Positions 1-8,053 of a stretch of DNA of 64,000 bases are shown in pieces. Location: the NCBI GenBank assembly GCA_905233425.1, contig CAJOEC010000023.1:38314-102313 (forward strand), written 5' to 3'. The notes beneath the pieces were generated by a model. The model was not told where the DNA came from. It did no database searches and was given only the letters and a program-made list of their open reading frames with translations. Positions within the stretch are counted from its first letter, which is position 1. Every line of letters begins with the position of its first letter. A program made the translations under genes and the position numbers. This DNA is from an uncultured Prevotella sp. (GTDB lineage Bacteria; Bacteroidota; Bacteroidia; Bacteroidales; Bacteroidaceae).

Positions 1-2112
1 CTCATTCCAGCGCTTCACATCGCCGCTCTGCTTGAAATAGACAGTCCTGCCCAGTGTCGTGTCCCTGTAGGCAAAACCGTTGTCAAACGCGCCAAGAGCC
101 TCAGTAGGCCGCTGGGCAGTGGTGCCGCGGCTCCTCGCGGCATGGAACCCCTGTTCATCATACCAGGAGTTCTTTAACGCGCCCGTTTGCTGGTCAGTGT
201 ACACCTGAGCAAAGTGTAAGGTCTTGAAAAAGCCCTCGTCGTTACAGAAATACACAGCCTCGTTAGTGTGCTCGTTGTAAAAGGGAATGTTTGCAAGGCT
301 TCCGTACCTGAAGCCGAGGAAATGGCCTCCGCCACTACCTCTTGCCACATTCAGTATCTTCTTCCCTTCGTCATACGTGATGGTGTCGATATTCTTCACG
401 ACATCCCTGACCGGGTTGTATTCTGTCATCACGCCTTTGAGCTTAGTGGTCGCAAGTGAGGGCGACCAGTAGAAGCAAGCCTCGTACATACGCCCGGTCT
501 TTGCCCCGCCACGGTTCGCCTCGTACACATGCACGCAGCAGAAGGCCACATTCTTCTCAACCTTGACCACATATTCCCTCTGTCCGCTGCCGTCAATGCC
601 TAAGTTGGCACACACCTTCGAGTAAAACTCACTGTAAGGGCTGCCAAAAGGTGTTATCCAGTACGTGCCGCTCGGGACATTGTTGTAGATGTCGCCGAAG
701 GTCACGTCCCTGTTCTCCTCGCGGCTTTCGGGCAGCATGTCGGTGAAACGGTAGCAGGGGTCGGCGAGATTGTTGGGTCCTATGTTTATGTGCCCGCCTG
801 TATATGGGTAGGCGTTCCTGTTGCCGTCGAGGGAGTACTTGAAACTGCCGTCTTGGCCGTCGCCGTCCCATTTCCCGTTATACTTCGCGTCAATGCCAGT
901 GGGGAGGTTGCCGTTGGCGTCGCGTGCCAACTTCACGCCGTTGAGCGTGTGGTTCCTTATCCTGTACAGTTTGCCGTATGCGCCCTTGTACTGCGTGGCC
1001 ACCTTGTCTATCGTGAGTCCGTAGCAGTTGTTGTCCATGTCCACAAGGTAGGGCACCTGGTACTCGCTGGAGTAGAAGTCCCAGAAGTCGGTGCCGTTTA
1101 TGAGTATGTCGCGCACCATGTCCGCCTTCACGCCAGCCCACATCATCCTGTTGGCCTGTATCTCGCAGTCGGTAATCTTTATGTTGTTGCACTCGCCGTT
1201 GTCCCATCCGATGAAGCCGTGCTTGGGGTATTCTAAGCGTGCGGGTTCGTCGGGGGTGATGAGCAGACCATGGGCGGTGTCCTGTCCGAGAGCCTTTATC
1301 TCGCCGTCGTAAGGGTCTACCCAGTCTTCGATGTCGTTCACGCCCCTGTTGAGCAGGAACCCGTAGTTGGTGCCGCCAATGACGACCTTGTCGAAGTGGA
1401 GGGCTGTCATCCATGAGTCATAGCAGGTGTCGCACCACACGCCGGCAAGCAGGTTTATGTCAATCTTGCAGTTCGACATGCAGAAGTCATAGAAGCCCTG
1501 GTGTGTCCCCAGGTGCTCGCCTCCGGCGTAGTTGAGGAGGGCGACAGCAGCACCGCCATACCACAGGCTCCTCCTCTCATGCCTGAAGCTTCCGTCGGCG
1601 TTGCGTATGCCGTCATTCCTTCCGCCGATGAAATTGACGTTGTCAATCTTTATGTTGATGACATTGAGGTACTCGCGATCCCGCTGGTCCCACACGTCGC
1701 CCCACAAGTCCTCATAGACCCTCGTCCAGTCGAGGGTGACAATGCCCCTCCCGACAGGCACGGCGTGGGGATGGTAAAGCTCCAGCCCGCACACACGGCT
1801 TTGGGCGTGAAGCCCGATGAACAGACTCTCGCACCTTGTGCCAGTGGTGCTGCCGAAGACGCTGCACCACGGACCGAGCGACAGAGTGCCGTTGTTCACG
1901 CTTCCGCCGTCGAACTCCACAATGCAGTGGCTGGGCACGGAGACAGTCTCCCCCCCGAGGTCGAAGTTAGACCTCACCACATACTTTGTGTCCTCGTCGG
2001 TCACCTGCAGGCCGAAGGGGATGTTCGGCTTCAGGTACTTGGTTCCATATATCCTGTCGGGGTCGCTGTTGACAGGCCCGCCGACAAACACGTTTACATT
2101 AGGCTTTCCCAT
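1..2112 (-). CDS. Phage tail spike/appendage, right-handed beta-helix type (3' end outside window)
   Basis: The minus-strand frame is open from an ATG at 2112 to the window edge, giving 704 visible residues. It starts 6 bp after the fibre gene. Near residues 45-62 it reads LGGETVSVPSHCIVEFDGG and then NGTL, an opening typical of parallel beta-helix proteins in Bacteroidota phages. The body has many N-, I- and D-rich strands. The last visible part (GTTAQRPTE, GFAYRDTTLGRTVYF) resembles the usual C-terminal tip of such appendages, so little is probably missing. Likely role: host-surface binding or polysaccharide depolymerisation at the virion tip. No catalytic residues could be assigned. Confidence 0.75.
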   Translation of the reverse strand, partial: MGKPNVNVFVGGPVNSDPDRIYGTKYLKPNIPFGLQVTDEDTKYVVRSNFDLGGETVSVPSHCIVEFDGGSVNNGTLSLGPWCSVFGSTTGTRCESLFIGLHAQSRVCGLELYHPHAVPVGRGIVTLDWTRVYEDLWGDVWDQRDREYLNVINIKIDNVNFIGGRNDGIRNADGSFRHERRSLWYGGAAVALLNYAGGEHLGTHQGFYDFCMSNCKIDINLLAGVWCDTCYDSWMTALHFDKVVIGGTNYGFLLNRGVNDIEDWVDPYDGEIKALGQDTAHGLLITPDEPARLEYPKHGFIGWDNGECNNIKITDCEIQANRMMWAGVKADMVRDILINGTDFWDFYSSEYQVPYLVDMDNNCYGLTIDKVATQYKGAYGKLYRIRNHTLNGVKLARDANGNLPTGIDAKYNGKWDGDGQDGSFKYSLDGNRNAYPYTGGHINIGPNNLADPCYRFTDMLPESREENRDVTFGDIYNNVPSGTYWITPFGSPYSEFYSKVCANLGIDGSGQREYVVKVEKNVAFCCVHVYEANRGGAKTGRMYEACFYWSPSLATTKLKGVMTEYNPVRDVVKNIDTITYDEGKKILNVARGSGGGHFLGFRYGSLANIPFYNEHTNEAVYFCNDEGFFKTLHFAQVYTDQQTGALKNSWYDEQGFHAARSRGTTAQRPTEALGAFDNGFAYRDTTLGRTVYFKQSGDVKRWNE

Positions 2113-2118
2113 ATCTCT

Positions 2119-3243
2119 TTATCCGTTTATGTCAATATTGTAATTCCCTGCGCTGAAGCTGTTCTCGCTGACATACACCCAGTACTCGTTGCCGCCGATG
2201 ACCGTAGGCTCCGCAGGCTCAACAAAGGCAATCTCTATGCCGTTGATGTCGGCGCGAATGAACTTGCTCTTCAAGGCGCTGCCGAGGATGACCACAATGT
2301 GCTCGCCGTCGCCGACCTCGCGGTCGTAGGCGTTCCTCATGCCGTGGCCCACGCTGATGGCATAGGCAGGGAGGATGATGTCGGCATAGTCGCCACCGTC
2401 GGCAATGGCTCCGAGGAATGCGCTTGGGTAGTGGACGATTGTCTCCTGCCTCATGTACTCGATGCCCATAATCTGCGCCTTGCACTTAATCTTTATCCTG
2501 TCGTTGACAAGCCGCTCCAAAGGCAGTTCGACGGTCTCGGTGAAGCCTCCTGTCCTCTCCTTTGCGAGGAAAGCGGTGGAACGCTCCTCTGTCTCCTCGT
2601 TGTCGTCGTTCCAGTAGAACCTTATCCACTCGAACATGCCGATGGTCTCGCTGTCGTCGGTCCTGGTGCTCGCGGCGATGGTCACCGTGCAGCCCTCCTC
2701 GCCGATGTAGTAGGTGGGCGTGACAACCATGTTGATGCCGCGGTAGACCTCGCCCGTGATGTCCTCGAGCTTCTGCCAAAGGGCGTCGAAAGCTTCGGTG
2801 AGTGTCTTTTGGCACACGCCAATCAGTTCGTTGCTCCCGAACGTGCTGGCCAGCGCATAGCCGTTGGCGGCAGCGCTCCTTATCTCGTTGAGCAGTGAGG
2901 GGTCGAGTTTCTTCTCGGTGACGGCATAGTTGGCGATGTCGGGGGTCTTCACCTCTCCGTCGCCGATGTGTCGGCTTTTCACCTCTCCGTCGCCTATGTT
3001 CACCGCCTTGACCTCTCCGGGGGCGATGTGCCGGCTCCTCACGCTGTTGTCGGCCAGTGCGCGGCTGTCTACACAGGCGTCGCTGAGGTGCTCGTTCCTT
3101 ATCGCACCCACGAGGATGTGGAACCAGTCGATAACACGCTGTGCTATCTTACTGCCGGTGATGGCTCTGTCTGCCACGTCTCGCGTCTGCACCAGCACGC
3201 GCCAGCCTGCAACATGCTGGCAATACTCAAACATCTTCATCAT
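2119..3243 (-). CDS. Phage tail fibre-like protein
   Basis: This 374-residue protein has no recognised enzyme motif. Residues about 55-110 hold a run of roughly ten-residue repeats (SVRSRHI, GEVKAVNI, GEVKSRHI, GEVKTPDI, YAVTEKKL), like the repeated shaft of trimeric phage fibres. The C-terminal two thirds are predicted mainly beta. It precedes the beta-helix spike gene by 6 bp and lies in the capsid/neck operon. Likely role: fibre or connector carrying the spike (inference). Confidence 0.6.
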   Translation of the reverse strand: MMKMFEYCQHVAGWRVLVQTRDVADRAITGSKIAQRVIDWFHILVGAIRNEHLSDACVDSRALADNSVRSRHIAPGEVKAVNIGDGEVKSRHIGDGEVKTPDIANYAVTEKKLDPSLLNEIRSAAANGYALASTFGSNELIGVCQKTLTEAFDALWQKLEDITGEVYRGINMVVTPTYYIGEEGCTVTIAASTRTDDSETIGMFEWIRFYWNDDNEETEERSTAFLAKERTGGFTETVELPLERLVNDRIKIKCKAQIMGIEYMRQETIVHYPSAFLGAIADGGDYADIILPAYAISVGHGMRNAYDREVGDGEHIVVILGSALKSKFIRADINGIEIAFVEPAEPTVIGGNEYWVYVSENSFSAGNYNIDING

Positions 3244-3250
3244 TATTTTT

Positions 3251-3280
3251 TTTCGTTTATTGTCCCGCCTGGCAGGCGGG
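3251..3280 (+). repeat. Phage hairpin repeat, copy 1
   Basis: Variant TTTCGTTTATTG, stem CCCGCCT/AGGCGGG. Between fibre and 88-residue genes. Confidence 0.75.
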
Positions 3281-3285
3281 CTATG

Positions 3286-3552
3286 TCATACAACAAAACA
3301 TTTCGTCACTACCACCGGCGTTGCCAGCCGCAGCTGTTCTTCGCGATTGGTGGTGACGTGTATCTCGAAAGCAGTGCCGCTCTCCGGTGTCTGTCCGTAG
3401 TTGGCCCAGCCGCCATCGCGTTCCTGTTTCAGTGTCACCACAGGGGCGCGGCTCTCCAGTTCTATGTGAACCGTTGCCGCATCATCAACGCTGAACACTT
3501 CGCTGATCCAGCCGTTGACTTCATCGTCAAATGTAAACCTCAGCTCTCTCAT
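3286..3552 (-). CDS. Small phage virion protein, unknown
   Basis: This 88-residue, beta-rich protein (MRELRFTFDDEV...) contains a motif-poor sequence and no signal peptide. It sits between the neck-type gene and the fibre gene of the left operon, with a hairpin repeat directly after its stop codon. The position suggests a small structural or assembly protein. Its family is not recognised. Confidence 0.55.
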   Translation of the reverse strand: MRELRFTFDDEVNGWISEVFSVDDAATVHIELESRAPVVTLKQERDGGWANYGQTPESGTAFEIHVTTNREEQLRLATPVVVTKCFVV

Positions 3553-3599
3553 AGTCGTAATGCACCTTGCGCTTATCCCACAAGGTCTTCTTCAGTCCA

Positions 3600-4295
3600 C
3601 TAATCATCCCGTCCTGTAGACTGCGGCACTGCCGCAGTTCTTGGGTCCAAGTAGCGAAGCGAGATGGCAAACAGCGGACCGGCAAGTTCCTCCCTGAACG
3701 CCGTCATCGTCAGGCCTGCAACCTGATATATCAGTGAGGCTTCAAGGAGCGTCGGGACTGCAACGTCCTCTTCCATGTCATTCTCGTCAAAATCATGGTG
3801 CTTGGGCTTGCGGACAAACGTGAACTTCAGCGTGTCGTCTGACGTTCGCGCACAGTACATTTCTAAGTACTTGTCCCCGCCGTCGTATGTCACAATGTTC
3901 ACCGGGCGGTCCCAGCTCCCACGGGCATACTCATCCACCTGCATCAGTGCCTCTGGGCTGGTGTCGGGAAGGGGCTTGGGATAATGTGTCCACGATGAAA
4001 GACGGGCCTCAACGATATGCAGCAAGTCCGAAGGCAGCTTCAAACGGCCTACAAGGGTCACGCCGTCTATGCTGAAACCGGCTGCCTCTGATGACGACAG
4101 ACCCTCAAAAACGCTGCTGTCAAGACGCTCCAGGGGGGCACTCTCTATCACCCACTGAAGAGCATATCCTATCTTGTCGATGATGATCTTCGTCAGGTTC
4201 TGCTCGTCCTCTGGCTCTTCTATGAGTGCTCCCTCGTTCTCCGTCAGCTCGTCAATGGCAGCACGTACACGACTCACTATCTCCTTTACCTTCAT
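3600..4295 (-). CDS. Probable phage neck/head-tail adaptor protein
   Basis: The 231-residue protein begins with a helical segment (VKEIVSRVRAAIDELTEN) and a central beta region with WDRPVNIVTYDGGDKYLEMY, like podovirus-type adaptors that follow the capsid gene. That assignment is by layout and overall character only. The final residues (RTAAVPQSTGRDD) are encoded by a palindromic repeat of family C at 3613-3640, so the C-terminus appears to have been rewritten by repeat insertion. A hairpin repeat lies just upstream at 4313-4341. Confidence 0.45.
   Translation of the reverse strand: MKVKEIVSRVRAAIDELTENEGALIEEPEDEQNLTKIIIDKIGYALQWVIESAPLERLDSSVFEGLSSSEAAGFSIDGVTLVGRLKLPSDLLHIVEARLSSWTHYPKPLPDTSPEALMQVDEYARGSWDRPVNIVTYDGGDKYLEMYCARTSDDTLKFTFVRKPKHHDFDENDMEEDVAVPTLLEASLIYQVAGLTMTAFREELAGPLFAISLRYLDPRTAAVPQSTGRDD
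3613..3640. repeat. Family C palindrome
   Basis: CCTGTAGACTGCGGCACTGC and its symmetrical remainder; codes the end of the adaptor-like protein. Confidence 0.8.
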
Positions 4296-4312
4296 CCTTC
4301 TTTGCGCTCCTC

Positions 4313-4341
4313 TTTCGTCCGTTAACCCGGCTGTGAGCCGG
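4313..4341 (+). repeat. Phage hairpin repeat, copy 2
   Basis: TTTCGTCCGTTAA, stem with CCGGCT/AGCCGG, between two minus-strand genes. Confidence 0.85.
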
Positions 4342-4349
4342 AAAAACAG

Positions 4350-4853
4350 TTAACCCTGCTTAATCGTTGCCGTCACGCCGTGCTCTTTCAGCACCTTCCG
4401 TGCCTCGGCAGCACTTGTCACCTGTACGTTGAACGTCTGCGCTATATACACGATGGCCTCGCCCAGGTTGCTGAACGTCTTCCGCTCTCCTGTATAATTC
4501 GCTCCTCCACCGTCAACCACCGTGCCCGAAGCTTCGGCTTCGGAATCACCACGACCTCCGCCTGTCTGCGAAAGGCGCGTCTCCTGTCTGGTTCGCATGC
4601 TCGCGGCCTTTTTCGCGGCCTTATCACGGTCACAGGATTCTTCAACGCTGCGCTCCAGAACGATATCCTTGTCCTTGAAAAGCTGGCTCCCCTCAATGGC
4701 CCGTTGCTTGAAAAGGTCATTAGTGTAGCACTTGGCCGGCGTACCGTTATAGGTGTTACCGTCAATAAAAGCCACCCTCACGTTCACACCCTTGTATTTC
4801 AGTGTCACGTCGAAGGTGTTCTGTTTCATCCTCAGTTGATAAATCTTCAGCAT
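4350..4853 (-). CDS. Phage protein downstream of major capsid protein, unknown
   Basis: This 167-residue protein has an N-terminal beta-rich part (about 1-55), a charged helical middle and a C-terminal part (about 120-167) with an EAIVYIAQTFNVQVTSAAEA segment that looks like a small helix-extension-helix domain. Residues near 102-112 (SEAEASGTVV) come from a family D palindrome inside the gene. It lies between the capsid gene and the adaptor-like gene. A head-associated or rho-like N-terminal-domain protein is possible, but the function is not established. Confidence 0.5.
   Translation of the reverse strand: MLKIYQLRMKQNTFDVTLKYKGVNVRVAFIDGNTYNGTPAKCYTNDLFKQRAIEGSQLFKDKDIVLERSVEESCDRDKAAKKAASMRTRQETRLSQTGGGRGDSEAEASGTVVDGGGANYTGERKTFSNLGEAIVYIAQTFNVQVTSAAEARKVLKEHGVTATIKQG
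4522..4552. repeat. Family D palindrome (in phage gene)
   Basis: GTGCCCGAAGCTTCGGCTTC; codes SEAEASGTVV. Confidence 0.65.
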
Positions 4854-4907
4854 GTCTTATAATATTATTGTGTTAGTGTACACCCCCGCCACGGGGCGGT
4901 AAAATAT

Positions 4908-4953
4908 GGAGGCTGCGTCATGTCGCGTTTTCTGCGCCACATGCGCAGCCTCC
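4908..4953 (-). repeat. Strong hairpin after the capsid gene
   Basis: GGAGGCTGCG and CGCAGCCTCC arms with further inner pairing. Could be a terminator or RNA-processing site after the capsid gene. It is distinct from the 30-bp repeat next to it. Confidence 0.75.
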
Positions 4954-4987
4954 TGGCATGGATGGGGTGTGTCTCTATTTGTTGCTC

Positions 4988-5017
4988 TTTCGTCATTTCC
5001 CCCGCCTGGGAGGCGGG
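4988..5017 (+). repeat. Phage hairpin repeat, copy 3
   Basis: TTTCGTCATTT, stem CCCGCCT/AGGCGGG. Just after the capsid gene stop. Confidence 0.85.
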
Positions 5018-5031
5018 CATCCTTCATTCAG

Positions 5032-6840
5032 CTACACAGTGCCAGTGTACTCAACCCACTGACTCTGGTCGGCATCCCACTGCCAGGCCTTCTCGCCGTC
5101 GAGAACAACACCGGTGTACTCCGACCAGGCATTGCTCTCGTAGACGTAGTACTTGCCTTCCTCGTAGGTGACGGCATCGGGGGCAGTGCCAACGGTGATG
5201 TCCTGCGTCGGGGCAATGATGTCGCCCTCCGTCGGATTGGCGGGCAGCTGGCTCACGGCTGTCACGGGGCCGTCCTCGCTCAGCAGACCGTCAAACGAAA
5301 TAATCATCCCGTCACTCGGATTGCTCGGAATGGCATCCACAACCTCCACAACAGTGGTGTCGCCGCTGATGTTCTTGTCAACAATCTGGTCGCTCGGGCC
5401 AATCAGCATCGAGTTCTGGCCACGAAGTGCCAAGGCGCCTATCTCCGTGTAAGTGTAACGCTGGGCCTCGCGTGCGTCGTTCCCGGCTTTGTTCAGGTCG
5501 ATGTTACTCTCCTTCTTCACCTTGTGGTAGTAGCGCGCAATCTGCAGAGGAACAGCAACGCAGAAGTCCCCATAGCCAAGCTCGTCCATCATCGGGGCGT
5601 AAACAATGTGCAGTGTGCCAAAGTTCGACACAAGGTCGCGAACGACAATGCCGTAGTCCGTCTTCCGGTGGTCGTACTTCGCGTCCGTGTGCTTGATGAT
5701 CTCCTCCATGTTCGCTATCTCGGCCACCTTGTTCTTGCCGCAGAGAAGATAGGACTCGGTGGTCTCGGCGTACTTGGTGAACATCACCTTGCCAATGGCA
5801 GTGATATGCACGTACTTGAACTTGCCTTCAATGCCCAGCGTGTTAGTCAGCTGGCGCAGGATGCCCTGAGAGGTGTACACATACTCCTCGTTGCCATCCT
5901 TGGTACGCACCAGGAAGCGGGTCTGCTCGCCGTCCCACAGATCGCGCTCAAACTTCTTCGAGAAGTTGCCGAGGGCCTGGTCCCGCATCTCCTCAAAGCC
6001 CCAAGGAGTCTTCTGCAGGATCTCACGCTCATGGTCGGTGATAAGGATGTTGAACAGGCGCTTCTGCAGATAGACACGTACAGAACGGGGCTGAGAGTTG
6101 TCGGGAGAAACAATCTTCTGGCTCTCACTGCCGGCATAGCTGGAGATAAACATCTCAGTATTGGCGGGAATCGCCGGAACGAGATAATCGCGCAGATAGT
6201 CACTCACCGTGCCTTCAATCTTTGCCTTACCGTTTAACGGACGGCAGGTAATCTCGTCCTCGTCAGCAGCGCTTACATACAGAATCAGGTCACCCTTAGT
6301 AGTCTTCGTCGTGCTGCCCTTCTCGTAGCCCTTCACACCCTTCACGATGATGGTAGAACTCACACCGGCCTGGTGGAAGTCTCCGCTCACGTTAGAAGCA
6401 CTCAGCTTGATGCTCTCGGCCTGGGCAATGTCGTCAGTTGTCCGCAGCGTCAGGTCTGCCTCACCGATGCGGAAGTGGTCTATCTCGTAACCCTTCACGC
6501 TACGCTGAACGGCAACAGTCCTCGCAAAGTTCAGCAACACATACTTCGCGGCATTGTACTTCACCACGTCGGGGTCGTACTCCTCGGCGGCCAACTCGCC
6601 ACGTCTCATCTGCGTGGCACTGCCCTGCGTACCGGGAAGTCCCTGGCCAGCATCCCTGCCTTCAGGAGCCAGGTCACTCTTGTCCGGGTCTACCGGGTCA
6701 GGGTTTTGCGGGTCGGGGTCTACTACCGCCGCTCCCTCGGCCAGGCACACGCCGGCACCGCCACTCAATACTGCAATCACTGTGAACAGCAGGCTGATAA
6801 GCAGCCCGTGTTCCCTCACAAAGTTCTCAATCTTTTTCAT
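5032..6840 (-). CDS. Major capsid protein (probable) with N-terminal hydrophobic segment
   Basis: The 602-residue protein follows the scaffold gene, the usual place for a major capsid protein. The middle part (SVRVYLQKRLFNILITDHER, PWGFEEMRDQALGNFSKKFE, GILRQLTN) has the character of HK97-fold capsid proteins of the SU10/DUF5309 kind (family call tentative). Unusually, residues about 11-34 form a signal-anchor-like hydrophobic stretch (ISLLFTVIAVLSGGAGVCLA), followed by a Pro/Asp-rich linker. The C-terminus has two WSEYTG/WVEYTG motifs that could be surface decorations. A strong hairpin (4908-4953) and a phage hairpin repeat follow the gene. Confidence 0.65.
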   Translation of the reverse strand: MKKIENFVREHGLLISLLFTVIAVLSGGAGVCLAEGAAVVDPDPQNPDPVDPDKSDLAPEGRDAGQGLPGTQGSATQMRRGELAAEEYDPDVVKYNAAKYVLLNFARTVAVQRSVKGYEIDHFRIGEADLTLRTTDDIAQAESIKLSASNVSGDFHQAGVSSTIIVKGVKGYEKGSTTKTTKGDLILYVSAADEDEITCRPLNGKAKIEGTVSDYLRDYLVPAIPANTEMFISSYAGSESQKIVSPDNSQPRSVRVYLQKRLFNILITDHEREILQKTPWGFEEMRDQALGNFSKKFERDLWDGEQTRFLVRTKDGNEEYVYTSQGILRQLTNTLGIEGKFKYVHITAIGKVMFTKYAETTESYLLCGKNKVAEIANMEEIIKHTDAKYDHRKTDYGIVVRDLVSNFGTLHIVYAPMMDELGYGDFCVAVPLQIARYYHKVKKESNIDLNKAGNDAREAQRYTYTEIGALALRGQNSMLIGPSDQIVDKNISGDTTVVEVVDAIPSNPSDGMIISFDGLLSEDGPVTAVSQLPANPTEGDIIAPTQDITVGTAPDAVTYEEGKYYVYESNAWSEYTGVVLDGEKAWQWDADQSQWVEYTGTV

Positions 6841-6892
6841 CTTCTTCTTTTTGTTAAATAATGGTTATCGTTTATTTGTCCAATATCCCTTT

Positions 6893-6959
6893 TTTCGTCA
6901 GTTGTGACGCCTGAGAGGCGGCTCTCGCCCTTTCGTCAGTTGTGACGCCTGGCAGGCGG
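6893..6959 (+). repeat. Phage hairpin repeat, copies 4a and 4b (tandem)
   Basis: Two copies (6893-6921 and 6931-6959), TTTCGTCAGTTGTGACGCCT with loop and complement, between scaffold and capsid genes. Confidence 0.85.
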
Positions 6960-6961
6960 CT

Positions 6962-7804
6962 CTAAATCCCAAGACTCTCCTGAAAAGCCGCCAGGCTCCC
7001 GTCGTTCTTCTTCCGCTTCTCAGGCATCTGGCCACCGCCATTGCCGCCAAGGTTCGGCACGCCGCTGCCAAACGTCCGCTTCGGGTTCTGCATCTTCTCG
7101 TTAAGCGCGGTGGCACGGGCCTTGTCGGCTGCAGCAGCAACGTCACCGTCATAATTACGGGCGTTGAACAGCGCTTCCCACATGCCCTTCGTCACAATGC
7201 CCTTGCTCGCTAACTGCATGAAGCCCTCCTTGCCAACGGGGTTGCCGTCTTCATCCAGCTCACCGAAGAAGTCCTTTGCCATCTTCACACACTGCTCGTC
7301 GCTCAAGCCGCGCTCGGCCTGCAGCTCCTTCAGCGTCTCGAAGCTCTTGACGGCGTTCTGACCGAGTTCCTCTCTCTCTTTCTTTGCTGTCTCCTCCTTC
7401 TCCTGGAACTTCAGAAGGGCCTCACCCATCGTCGTCGCAAACTCCGGGTTCGTGGCCAGCTCCCTAATGTCGGCGTCGGGACCTATGTTCTCGGCAAGGT
7501 ACGCAAACGGGTTGGTACCGTTCTTTGCTGCCATCACCAGACCGGCAAGCAACGGGGTCTTGTCAAAGGCTTCGCCAAGCTGCCTGTTGCTCTCACGGTA
7601 GTTCTCCAGCTCGTCTAAGTTTTGGTTCGCCTGGCCGTAGAAGGCTTCCTCATCGTCAAGGTTCAGGTCGGGATGGGCCGCGCTGTAGCGGCTCCTGTAT
7701 CGCTCACGCGCACTCTGCGCTGTGGTTGTCTCAACCGCTCCTGATACCTCTGCTTCTTTCTTAGTTGCCATTTTCTGTTCGGTATTTGTTGATGTTTCGT
7801 TCAT
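6962..7804 (-). CDS. Phage scaffold protein (probable)
   Basis: The 280-residue, highly charged, largely helical protein is rich in Glu, Lys, Ala and Gln. A coiled-coil segment lies about 140-190 (LLKFQEKEETAKKEREELGQ), and the C-terminal region is basic and Gly-rich, as in capsid scaffolds that bind the shell through their C-terminus. It is the first gene of the left operon, directly before the capsid gene, and starts 30 bp after the phage-type promoter at 7834-7876. Two tandem hairpin repeats separate it from the capsid gene. Confidence 0.65.
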   Translation of the reverse strand: MNETSTNTEQKMATKKEAEVSGAVETTTAQSARERYRSRYSAAHPDLNLDDEEAFYGQANQNLDELENYRESNRQLGEAFDKTPLLAGLVMAAKNGTNPFAYLAENIGPDADIRELATNPEFATTMGEALLKFQEKEETAKKEREELGQNAVKSFETLKELQAERGLSDEQCVKMAKDFFGELDEDGNPVGKEGFMQLASKGIVTKGMWEALFNARNYDGDVAAAADKARATALNEKMQNPKRTFGSGVPNLGGNGGGQMPEKRKKNDGSLAAFQESLGI

Positions 7805-7833
7805 GCGAGGATTGGCCCTCGCGCTTTACGCCA

Positions 7834-7876
7834 CAAAATTAACTCAACGCCACCCTCCCTTTTTCACAATATTTCC
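7834..7876 (-). promoter_or_regulatory. Phage late-type promoter, left operon
   Basis: On the minus strand it reads GGAAATATTGTGAAAAA, then 23 nt from TTGTG to the TAATTTTG box (7834-7841). Spacing and motif are the same as in the promoters at 7915-7957 and 34548-34590. It precedes the scaffold gene. Confidence 0.75.
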
Positions 7877-7914
7877 ACACATTGCCGCGAAAACACCCAC
7901 AAAAGCCACCCTAC

Positions 7915-7957
7915 GAAAATATTGTGAAAAAAATACTCCCTCTCCCGCCTATCTTTG
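7915..7957 (+). promoter_or_regulatory. Phage late-type promoter, middle operon
   Basis: GAAAATATTGTGAAAAA at 7915-7931, with 23 nt from TTGTG to TATCTTTG (7950-7957). It faces the left-operon promoter, so the two form an inverted pair of the same element. It precedes two hairpin repeats and the portal gene. Confidence 0.75.
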
Positions 7958-7975
7958 CACAAAAATGACACATCC

Positions 7976-8044
7976 TTTCGTCAATTCCCCCGGCTGAGAG
8001 CCGGGAACAGTCATTTTCGTCAATTCCCCCGGCTGAGAGCCGGG
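7976..8044 (+). repeat. Phage hairpin repeat, copies 5a and 5b (tandem)
   Basis: Two copies (7976-8005 and 8015-8044), TTTCGTCAATTCC, stem CCCGGCT/AGCCGGG. In the leader of the portal gene. Confidence 0.9.
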
Positions 8045-8053
8045 CTGCAACTA

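Noticed and set aside
1501..2898. 465-residue plus-strand ORF
   Set aside because: Shadow of the beta-helix and fibre genes on the minus strand; composition typical of antisense frames and no promoter.
7955..8053. N-terminal extension of the portal protein
   Set aside because: Codes only for two copies of FRQFPRLRAG from the tandem hairpin repeats; ATG 8054 fits better.
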